Assembly: GCF_032854445.1 (NCBI RefSeq)
Contig: NC_088302.1
Location: 50,810,046 to 50,874,045 of the forward strand
Reading direction: 5' to 3'
DNA from: Liolophura sinensis
Lineage: Eukaryota; Mollusca; Polyplacophora; Chitonida; Chitonidae
Length of the DNA: 64,000 nucleotides
The notes under the pieces are model-generated. The model made no database searches. It saw only the letters and a program-made list of their open reading frames with translations, and had not been told where the DNA came from. The translations under genes were made by a program, and so were the position numbers. Positions within the stretch are counted from its first letter, which is position 1; every line of letters begins with the position of its first letter. Shown here in pieces: positions 51,101 through 63,100 of this stretch.

Positions 51101-54100
51101 TACTAGAAAATGCTTTCTACACCTCAGGATCAAATACAATATAAGCATTGCTCCTAAATTTGCATTATTATTTTTTGTAAGGGCATTAAAAATGAGTTTC
51201 CACATTTTAAGCTCTAGCATGAAACAATGTTTTTTAACTCAATATTTAGTTTCTGTCACATGCTAACAGAAAATTTGTATAGACGGGGATTGCGATTAAT
51301 AGATAGTATAAAACATGACCCAAATATGATAACTCTGTTCAATTGTTGTACATTTCATCTCAATATTATTAGCTTCAACACTGAACATTACTACTCACCA
51401 TTAATCTACATGGGACTAAATTTTATAAATTCTTTAAAAGAGGCAGTAAATAACAAAGCACAGATATCAATAAAGCATAAAAAATATAGGAATCTTTGGG
51501 ATGTTAAATAGATTGAAAAAAACTGTAATGACTGTCTTACCTGTTATGGCAGCTGACAGGGATTCTCCACAGGCCACACCCACAACACACCCCTTCAGTC
51601 TGTCACATGTGAGAAGTGTGGGCTTGAATAGCGAACTGACTGCCTCCCCATGTCCGAGCTGTCCGTCACTGCCATCTCCCCAGCTGAACACATCACCTGA
51701 AACTGTCAATCAAACCAATCAGTGTTGCCAAATATATCACTGATAGGTGCTGTGGTACATAATAAAAACTGGTAAAAAAGTAAAGGTAAAAGAACTGCCG
51801 AAAGATCATCGACAATGGTTAAATAAATGTATGGTATATTGCATAAGATCCTTTACTGCTTAAGTGAAAAAAGTATGTGATTAAGGCCACATCAATTTAA
51901 ATTGTTGCTTTACAGGCAGATTAGTCTTTTCCAGTGTCAGACTGCTTTGGGAGCAATAGATCCAGAGTCAATCCTGGATCGAGTCACACCTAAGACTTTA
52001 AAAGAGGAAGTCGTTACTTCCACGCTTGGTGTTCAGCATGAAGGGGATAGTGCAATGACTGGTTGACCCGCATCAGCATAATGGCTCAGGCGGGGCGGCT
52101 TACTTGCCTTCAGTTATGCGTCTCAGTAAAGCAGCACTAGATAAAAGAGTCCTGCAACAAGGAGGCACATTACATGCACGCTAAGGATTCTTTTGTCGTC
52201 ATATGACCCATATGGTTAAGTACCCCATGCACTCACTTACTCACTCACTCCAATGTCAGAGGAGGGTATAAAACTTAAAAATTGTCTAAATTGTGGAAAG
52301 TGTCCAAGAATTTTTTTTCTCGTTGAAGCCACATTTACATGGAAGGCAAGCTTAAAAAACAGTAAATTCAAAATAAAATTCAAGGTCGAACAAAATAAAA
52401 ACATAAAATTTCAGTTTTATTTTTATTCGATTTTTAAATTTATTTTTGCATAGACACAGAATAAAATTGGTGGAATCTAGCCTCTCCCTGCATTGGTAAC
52501 TTTCCTCTCCAATTTGGCTAGCTAAGATACAGTTATAACGGCAACCAGTACTGGCATCATGTACTTCACACCAAGACCTGGTATTCACAAGGTGTGTTTT
52601 TTCAATACTCTGCTGGTGAATTATGATCCTTCTAATCAAATAAATTTTCAAATGTGCATAAACTTTTTTAATTCCAAACTATTGGATGGGATATCTCGAG
52701 TACACATCCATACGCAGAATGACGTAAACACTGCACTACTCAGTCAGCCTCTGATGTACAGTATGTTTGACGTATGCCTTCTGAACATAAGCTGAAAACT
52801 AAAATGTTTCTTACAAGAAAAACTCTCCCAATCTGATTTAGTTAATGAAAAGTGTGTTGGATGCATAGGCTGAATTCTTGGCTTCTTCCCCCAAAAACCT
52901 TTGCACATTTTGTCTATTCAAAAATGTTGTCCTAAATATGCACCACACAAAAAGTTTAAGAATTTAAGATGATCTTCACCTGTTACTCAAGCTAATTAAG
53001 GCGTTGCGGGTTAAGGATTAATCATGAGAGGCCCAGAGGGAGCGGCTAAGTGTACAGTGAGGGAGCACCGGGTAGCACAAATGGAATTAAACTCTGGCCC
53101 AGGCTAAATGATAGTGTAATCTCTGTGCGGAGCTAGTGATATGTTAACTGTATACAATGGGATTAGCCGAGGCCTGATTAGTCAGCTTTGTCATTCCCCT
53201 AATGGCCAAGACCTTTTAATCCCTCAACCTTCCCTGCTCCCGCCCGGCAGCATTGTGGCACTAAGCCGACTCGCCTCACCCAGGAGAATTGACCTGTTAT
53301 ATTAGACATAGGGATAAATACACCTCCCACTGACACCCGACAAAAACTTCACCCTGGACACAGAGGGACTTCAACTGATATTCACTTGTAAAATTTTAAG
53401 TGGACAAACCACAATAACCACTGCTCTGCTGACCTTTATAAATGGATGTTTCTGTTCAGTGTTATTACACCTACATTGTTTTCAGAATCTTTAGGAAGTA
53501 AAGCCTTTGATATTTCAAGAAGTCAGAAAAGTGCTTCTGTACAATGTCCATTATACAAGGTTTAAAAAACTGTAAGGAATAGACATTTTTCAACAGGATC
53601 ATTTCTTTTATTAGAAGTTTCCCAAAAAGTCCATAAAAATGATAATTACCAAAATGGTCAGCATCCTCACATTGAAAATGAATTTCATCAAGTCAAGAAT
53701 TATGCGAAGGACAGTTAGTAATGGTAGAAACGATACACCTGCACTGTGAATAGTACAACATGGAAGGGGGTAAAATCTCACCAAACCCACCAAAACAGGA
53801 CAATTTACAGACAATATAAGTACTTGAAGGCATACATGTACATGCAGTAATATTTTATTTATTTATTCATTTATTTGATTGGTGTTTCACGCCATACTCA
53901 AGAATATTTCACTAATACAACAACGGCCAGCATTATGGTGAAAGGAAACCAGGAGTCCAGGGGAAACCCAAGATCATTTACAGATTGCTATCAGACTTTC
54001 CCACATATGGCTGGAGAGGAAGACAGCATGGGCTGGACTTGCTGGGCTGGGTCACTCTGCTGTGCTGGCGTGCTAACCCCGTCAGCCTTCCTATATAGTA

Positions 54101-57100
54101 ATAAGAAGTGAGTGTGGGGCATACAATCAAAATCCCAAACACTCAGGTAAACAGGTCGCTGTACAGGGACATTACGCCTTGCAGAAGCAATTTGATTGAA
54201 TCAATGCCAGTTTAAATTGGAAAGTATTTTCTCTTTTTCATCCATAAATCAGATAACAGTTCATCTGAATTTGAACCTGCACAGCAAATATGAAATCATT
54301 ATCTAAACGGTTTTAGACTTTTATTACAAGCAAATTGTACATGCGGCTGGGCTGCTGGATGGACAGAAATCATGACAACATAACCTCCTCAGCGTATATC
54401 CCAATGAAATAGAAACCAACTCTCTCTCAACAAATGAAGCTTTCACTTAAGATACATGTTCTTGGTTGAAACATTACCTGTTACTAGCAGACAGTGAGTA
54501 CTTCCAGCAGCCACCTGGTGGACAGGGGAAGAAACTGTTAACTTTTCAGGTTGTAAGATGTCCTTAGCAGAGTTGCCATGACAAGCCTTGCCATAGCCCC
54601 ACACATACAGTTCTCCGGACACTGCAGAGATCAAGGATACACTCGAACAATTACAAGTGAAACAAACAACAAATAAAGTCAACAAAAAAGCAAGTCTTTG
54701 TTTTAGCCATTTCTACCAACAATATACATGAATGCACAACTGCAATCTCATTGCATTTGTGTAGTCAAATGGTTTCACTCAGATATGAAGTTACCCTCTA
54801 TTTGTTCCCCTTTTACATTAGAAGACATGCATTGTACTAATTTATCTGATTGGTATTTAATGTCATCCACAAAAACATGTCACTTCAATATGCAATGACA
54901 GTCCGTTCTTTACAGAAACAAAACCAGACTGTACAGAGCATTGTAACCATAGGTCCTTCCGAAGAACAAACTTAAAGTGTGCATTGTGTGGAACCTGACA
55001 AATTTCATCCAAAACCACAGAAACACCTCTACAAGCAAAAGCTCTGACACAGTGGTGTTCTCTTGAATGACATTTATGATAAACACGCATTTTCTCAATT
55101 CTCTTTTAATTTGCAATTCAATTACTTAAAACATGAAAGGGTTGCCTTCAATATGTACCTCACTGTGTTGCTCAATATTTATTAGCTAGTGGGAAGCTTT
55201 TGACTTCATTTTCTCTCAGTGTATTTTCTTCGTACTTTCTGTGAAGCTGCTTGTAAAAGTACCTTCTAACACAGCACACATGTAATTATAAATGACCACA
55301 TATGGCCACCATATCATTCATTCCTTCAGAGCTTATAGGCATAATCAAGGTCATTAGCAAGTCCACACAGAGATAACAATGTTAAAGATGGGCCAACACA
55401 TGGACAGTGCCTTATCCTGAATGCAGAAAGTACACATTTAATCTGACCAAACACCTATCTATATTAAATTGACATCAATGAACTACAGTCGATAAGTCAT
55501 TTCAGGCAATATGTATGTCTAGGTTTGTGGTTCCTTCTGGTAATGTTTATTTGATTGGTTTTTAACACCATACTCAAGAATTTTCTCTTATTATTGTGTG
55601 GTAACAGGTATGTTTGATAACTATACCATGTTGTGAGACGGGGACTAAGCCAAGGTTATGGTTATATCAATCACAGCTTTACGACAATTGGGGTCATTTG
55701 ATCAAGGGTGCGTCCTCAGAAACCTTAGAGCTGTAACCCAATAGTGAGGAAGTTGGGTAAAGGATCTGTGGGGGCAAAACTGCCCACAATACCAAACATC
55801 TCCTGCCATAAATCCTCATTGGGCCTCCAGATGAAATGGAAAAACATCACCACAAGTCTGTCTAATAAAATTTCCTCTCTCTGCTCACATGTGGTTGATG
55901 TCGAATTTGCGGCCGGTCATGGTTTTTGATCTGGCCAGACCTTGGCGTGGTTTGCTGTGTGGCGTCAATTGGTGGGTCTGAATTATCTCCAGGCTATGGA
56001 GCTGTTCCCGCAAACGGAAAAAACGGCTCAATCAATCACTATAGCTTTCAGTGATGCGGAAGTGGTGTTCATTCTGTGCTGAGTTTAAATGTGTCAGATA
56101 GACTGCCAGATAAAACATAATGCATGCTGGCGAACTTATCAAAAATCACGATCAGTCAAAGGCTGCATGTCCACACAGGCCTAACATTGCACTCTACGGG
56201 CCAGAAAAATGTTGACGTGGCCAGAGAATGTGTACATATCTGATGGGACGTCTGAATGCGGCCTCTCAGAAATGTATCAAGTTGTTTGGCTATCACACAC
56301 ATCAGGCCATACCATAACAAGCCTTTTCAATTGTATAATGTTTCACAGCTCTCTGTTCAGTTACTCTTGTCTCTGACAATTACCGATCATACCTCAGTTG
56401 TTATCAAACACAGTTTAGCTTCATTATCACTGCCTCATGCCTATCAATATCACGTTAGTTTTTTTTGCTTTCATGCCTCACTGAACATCCATATTTTTCC
56501 CCAAACTGAACATTTTCAGCAAAAATGATCACTGTATGGAAAGTCACATTGATGTCCGAGGCTAAACTTAATAATTTGTAAAGCATTTATACACCTTACA
56601 CTGAATTTGATCAAAATCTGTCGAACACTGTTCATGTATTCATGATCTATTTAAATTTGATATACATGTATGCTGATAAAACTAACGTGTCTCCTTGAAT
56701 ACTGTTATCTTCATTTACATTCAAACTGAAATTATTTTACTGAACAAACTGTATCTTGATACACTGACTTACAAACATATATAGATGAACTCAAGAAGCT
56801 ACAAACCCTTGCAATACCTGACCCGCTGTTCAGTGTACATATGCATATACTTTCATGTATTGTATCATAAATAGGATTTGTTCTAACAAAAGGTTACCAA
56901 ATTCATTCGTATTTTTACATGTCATTTTATCCAAATTTAAGTTCTATCAAGAAAGAACCAAAATAACTGCTACTGAAAGTCAGATAATTAATAGCCTATT
57001 GTCTCTTCTATGTGTCAAATATGTTACCTTTAACATCTCAATCTGCTCCTATTACAGTTTTCAAACTTTTCTTCTCACAATCTTTATTAATATTAATGTC

Positions 57101-60100
57101 TTTTGTCTGATAAAAGTGAATGGTTATTATTGTAAATAAAAACTTTCAACAGATTAACAAGACTGTTTTTAAAATGCTCTACGTACTCCTTGAAGTCTTG
57201 TCCTTGGATGCTCCAAAGCTTGTTTACTTTCAAGTACTCATCAGTGATAACACCAGTGAATGAGGAAACAAGAAAGCAAACCATGGACCAGGAATAATGA
57301 ACAGGTATTTCGTGAACAGGTATTTGGCCATCTATCCACATGTTCACATTGTGCTGTTCAAGGAAACAGAAGTGACAGTAAACACCTACACAAACTGCCA
57401 CAACAAAACGGCACAATGTCCCCATTAGCCAATCCGTATCACAGTCTACCTTCCTCTACTCTCAATTAACAAAGCCTTCATCATCTCAAAAAAATCAATC
57501 GTCACAGAATAAACTTAATACACTGCTCGGAAAAAGGTACATTAGCCCTGTCTTTTAAGCTTGTTCACGAGCTGTTTTACAATATACTTTTTTTTAACGA
57601 TACCACATCAGAATACATCGCCTTTCTCTTTTTTGCTGCTGCACTATCGACAGACACTCAGGGGCACAAGGGTTTGCCTTAAGCTGTTACAGAAGCACTC
57701 GGGCACCGAGGGCCAGATTAGAGCTCCTACAGATAACACTAAACACTGAAGTAGTAATCAATGTGGAAACATGAACACCAACGGAGTTCTCAAGCGACTC
57801 AGAGTGCCATCTCCTAGCATGCATCGTGTTAAGTGTCACAACACAGTACTGCTGAGAATAATTCAATAAGTTTCAGGCGTTTCGCTGCATTCTCACTAAT
57901 AATGACAGAATCCTTTTTAAAACACAGGTGCAATAAAACATTGTTTCCCTGTATACTATTCAAGCATCCCATAATAGTGAATCCTGTACCCTATTCAAAA
58001 GCCTACTGGAGACTCCCTCATCCTGAAGTGTACATGTGACAGTTATAACAGCAGACACTCCAAACTGCATTATGAACTGAAGCCATTGATACATGTCTTG
58101 TTATGTGGCTGTAATCAAAATTGGTAAAACATACATATATTTACACAAAAACCCACTCACCACCTATTGATTATTGCAAACATTTGCAGATATCCTTCAT
58201 ATGGGGTTTGTTATACTCCAACATCACTTGCACAACATTCTACATTGATGTCACCAATCCTGTACAGTCTCTTCAACTGAGATGCTTCAATAAAAGTTAT
58301 CACAAAGTGTATAATATGAAACGCTATGTATTGGATTATAGGATAATTAAAAGTTCAAAAAAAATTTTATTAAAAATTATTACTACTAGTCTTATTTAAA
58401 CTATATTTTGAAATTAAATACATTTTTCTCAGCATATGAAGGAAAATGTTGTGTTAACTGTTACTGTCACCCATGTACAAGTAAAAACTACCTGTCATAA
58501 CTGTATCCAGGTGTAACAATTTAGGTTCTTAGATGAGTTAATGTTCTAAACATATTCTCTGAGTCCTAAAATAAATCCTTATTATTATCATTTTATTATA
58601 CACATGCCATGGGGGTGGAACTCTGGGAATACACGGTCCCACCCAAACCATTACTGAACATGCTGGGCTCTTTTCCATGCTCTTGTGTTTAAGGCAGACA
58701 TAACAGTAACATATGATTCAATGTCAGTCATTGTGCAAGGCAAATGGCATATCCAAATTTTCACCTGGTAAGCACCTACATGTAATACAAATACCCAGCA
58801 CTGGGAAAGGCGTGAGATATGAGAGATATCATGGAGGTTAGGTTGGGGGACCGAGCTGGGTGCGGGGAGCGATAATAGAGGGAATGTAAATATATAACGT
58901 GTAATCCGCAATATTGTGTTGAATGTGAAAGTCACATGTAGGACAGATAATGGGAATATTTAAGCCAAAATACAGAGTTCAGTCGGGCAGAAAGATTTTT
59001 CTCAGATTATACAGATTTATATTAATTTTGCATGGATCAAGGTCTACGCTAGCATTGAGCTTTAGTGTACACAGTGTGTGGGGCACAAAGACAGTGAGGG
59101 CAGGGTTGGGGACAATCCCAAATACATACAGCCAGAGGTGGTTATCTAAGACAAACAGCCTTTTTCTGGGCCATATCAAGGAAATAATGCTGATGGACAC
59201 TCGGCACCAAAGGTCATTTCCTAGGCTAAATCACTGCTGAATAATTGATAAAAAGAAATGGAGGAGTCGAGTCTCTGGACACCCCGTGATTGCCTGTTAT
59301 GGCAGCCTCATTACCACGAACACTGCTACAACTCTTCTCTATTCAACGCACAATTGAAGTCTTCCTCCCTCTTAAAACAGTCATTGGACAAACACAGTGG
59401 GAAGCAGCCACCACTACATCAGCTCAGGAGACAAGCTACACTTCGTCATGCATCAACTGCAAACGCTGTTTCTAATACGCTCTAAAACGAAGCAGTGGCC
59501 AATTCGTCTTAACTCTAAGCTGCTTTCTATCTCCACGCTCTTAAAGATGATATAATTCTTTCTACCACAGTCCCTCTGGCTACACACGCACATGGTCCTA
59601 AGCCCCACCTCTGTTTAAGATGAACAGAGTTTATTTCACAACCACAAATAAATTACATATTGTTCCATTTTGTCATCTGGTTTACAATAACGTTCACAAT
59701 AAAACTGCGTGGATTTCCATACCATACTCCATGTCAAAGCATGATTCAAGTAATTCATAACTGTTTAACTCACAGGTGCGTGCAATCAAAATTTATTTAT
59801 TTATTTGATTGGCGTTTTACTCAAGAATGTTCCACTTGTATGACAGCGTCCAGCATTATGGTGGGAGGAAAATGGGAAACCATGACCATCAGCAGGTTGT
59901 GCTATCATAAGGCTAAATATGCACTATACTTACACAGACTTCAATGGAAACGTGTATTTCTATCACACAGAGTGACAAACATATAGTGTATCTACACAAA
60001 GGAAGCTGCTCATGTAAGTTGCACAGAAACATTTCAAAGCCTAACTTTTTTTATTTGAAATATTGCCATTTTAGTTTTCAAAAGCACAGAGTAATACAAA

Positions 60101-63100
60101 TTTGGCAAACTGACAAACTGTGCAAAAGGAGACAAAGAATCCTGCAATTGCAAAAAAAGAATTGTTCTATGAATGGCAAGGGAATTGTGTTTTGGGAGAT
60201 GGGCCATCTCTAAGTCAGGACGTAATAATGCTGAGCCACAGCGGCAACTCACTGTCCCTCATTCAGCCCAATGCATTTTCCTTTCAAGAAGATGCCCAGC
60301 AATTTAGAATACCCTGAAATAATACTGAAGCAAAAATACCCCTAGTGTATTTATTAACCTTCAGAAAAGAAAAAGCAGTCATAAATCTCCCTTGATAAGT
60401 CCATCTGTTTCCTCATCAAAATTCCCTTTTGTCAAATCTTTTTACTTTTCCAAGCCCTGGTGACACAAAAATATTCAATAAAGAAACATGTTAAGTGGGT
60501 TCAGAAGAAAAGGTTTCATAGAGGTGATGGGTCGAGGGAAGGAGCAGATACAAACACAACGCCAGTGTCATATTTCTGCAGTTTAAGCGGAGCGTTTTTC
60601 AGAGAGGCTCAGGATAATTGACAGGGTGACAGGCAGGTAGAAAGAAAAGATGACTGGCCAACTACTCCTGCCCCATTAACATTAGGCCAGTGATGTCAGA
60701 GTGTGTCAGAGCTGAACGTCCCTTAGTGCCACCCTGTCATCTCTTTTCCCACTTCATCATTAAAGCTGGGGTGAAATTTGACAACCACTTCACACGGACG
60801 CGGAAATTTCTTAGTTTTATTGAAAAACTCTGTCCAGCAATGGCTTGGTGTACATACCTAATTGAATTGTGCACGAGAATTTATCCCCCATCCAAATTCA
60901 CAACAGGGTCTGCCTTTTAATGGAATTATTTCTAGATTCACTGGGATTATAATAACGAAGCTCATGGTGACACAATTCCCACTAATAACGGATAATATTT
61001 TAAGTTTCTGTCTCCTAAGAAAGACGATACTTCAAAATATTCTACATTCTTGTCAATATACTTATATTAATGATCAAGGAAGATAAGGTTCCCAAAAATG
61101 GTTAGAAGAATTTGATGATGTATTTTAAAATGCAGCCATGAGAGATTATTACCAGTCATACAAAACTATATAGAAGTGATGAAATCAAAGGAACTCATTC
61201 CAAGATTATTTCATCCTTACTTCAATTATCTGAAATCAGATATACATGGGTATGCATTTTACGCACCTCATTTGAGAACAAGGGCAGCAGGCCTTGTCAC
61301 AGGTCAGGATTAGCAGACAAAGAGAGGTACTAAATGGCAAGCTCCAGGTTGTGTCAGATTGTGTCACAGACATTGTGACAGATTGTGTCAGAAACATTGT
61401 GTCAGATTGTGCTATAGATATTGTTTCAGAATGTTTCAGGTTGTGTCATAGACATTGTGTCAGATTGTGTCAGACATTGTGTCAGATTGTATCACAGACA
61501 TTGTGTAAGATTGTTTCAGATTGTGTCAAAACACTGTCAGATTGTGTCATAGACATTGTTTCAGATTGTCATAGACATTGTGTCAGACTGTGTCATGGAC
61601 ATTGTGTCAGATAGTGTTACAGACACCAATACTTTAGTAAGGACATGATTTGCAGGCCTTGTCAAGGCAAAGTATGAAGTGTTGTTAACAGCACTGACAG
61701 ACCTTTGTCAGCAAGATGCATAAAATGGTAGGAATAGGACTGTCAAAGAGGTATAATGTTGTGAATAGAATCAGAAGACCTTGTGAAGAGATACCAACTT
61801 ATGAGACAAGGAAAAGCAGCCTTTGTCAAAGAGACATCTTTACCAGGCCATATAATGGCTAACTGGTCAAAACAGGATTGAACCTTATCAAACAAAGGTA
61901 CAAACTGGTGACCATATGGTCAGCAGGACCAACATCAAAAAGGTACAAATTGGTAACCACATCATTGTCAGTCCTAATGTCAAAGAGGTACAAACTGGTA
62001 ACTACTTGAATTCACATGGACGGCAGGCCTAACATCAAAGAGGTACAAATTGGTAACCACATGGTCGGCAGGCCTAAAGTCAAAGAGGTGCATACTGGTA
62101 AGCACATGTTTGGCAGGCCTAACCTCAAAGAGGTACAAATTGGTAACAACATGGTTGGCAGGCCTAATGCAAAAGGGGTACAAATTGGTAACTACAGACC
62201 TAACATCAAAGAGAAACGTAAAAATTGGGAATCACACAGTCAGCAGGACTAACATAAAAGAGGTACAAATTGGTAACCACATGGTGAGCAGGCCTAATGC
62301 CAAAGAGGTGCATACTGGTAAGCACATGTTGGGAAGGTTTAACCTCAAAGAGGTACAAATTGGTAACAACATGGTTGGCAGGCCTAACGCAAAAGGTGGA
62401 AAAGACAAAGGTCAAGGAGATGTATAAACTTATGGAAACAGGACTCGCAGACCTTGGCAGATGTGTATCCTGTCGATGCAAAAAACCCAAAGCTGGCAAA
62501 CAGGTGCAACGATCTAAATGATTTCTGAACCTGTGTCTATCTCGCATGTAATCTCTTTTGGGGTTTGTACCCTTGTCTTCTACATTTTCTGTTCTTTATC
62601 ACGTACATGTATTTACATCATTGTATACGTTGAAAGCGTGTTTCCAAATGTTCAATTCTATACCAAAATTCTATGTACAAGGCCACACAACAGAACTCAA
62701 CTCAAAGTGGTCACCAGTAGAATCAGGTAATCAAACCCTGATCAGTCAATCAATATGAGTAATCACATTTTTTTTATAATTTGCACTTTCTGGCCAGTCA
62801 TTACTCAGTGATATGTTCACTTAACCTTGCTTTTTCTGATTGAACTCGGGTCCAATATCACCGAGAAAGGTCCAATATCTCCATGAAGAGTCACGGAAGA
62901 TGATTGAAGAAAATATAATAACAGCTTGATAGGTGGTGAGGCAAGAGGAGGAAGATGAGGAAATGAATTGGTGTCACTTAGACCCTCACCTCCCCTCATA
63001 ACCTTAGCCCCTTGGGGCGTCAAGCAATAATCAGGCCTGTCATAAAAAAGAACTTTAAAAGAGGTCAAGAAAACAATATGTTGCACAGGCCATTTTACAG

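Larger units (their letters stand above)
51703..54477 (-). other. Intron of the RCC1 gene (2.8 kb)
   Basis: Phase 1 intron. It contains the second SINE-like repeat (51930-52252), the homeodomain-site cluster (52985-53225) and a near full-length SINE (53853-54097). No further exon is needed or seen. Confidence 0.65.

Noticed and set aside
57093-57425. 110-codon minus frame with a protein-like stretch (DEYLKVNKLWSIQGQDFKEY)
   Set aside because: Codon flow looks plausible around 57170-57270, but I see no matching splice sites, no family, and the RCC1 exons on either side join in phase without it.
61294-62427. Repeat-peptide ORFs (106 and 125 codons)
   Set aside because: Derived from the 24-bp and 45-bp minisatellites in an intron.
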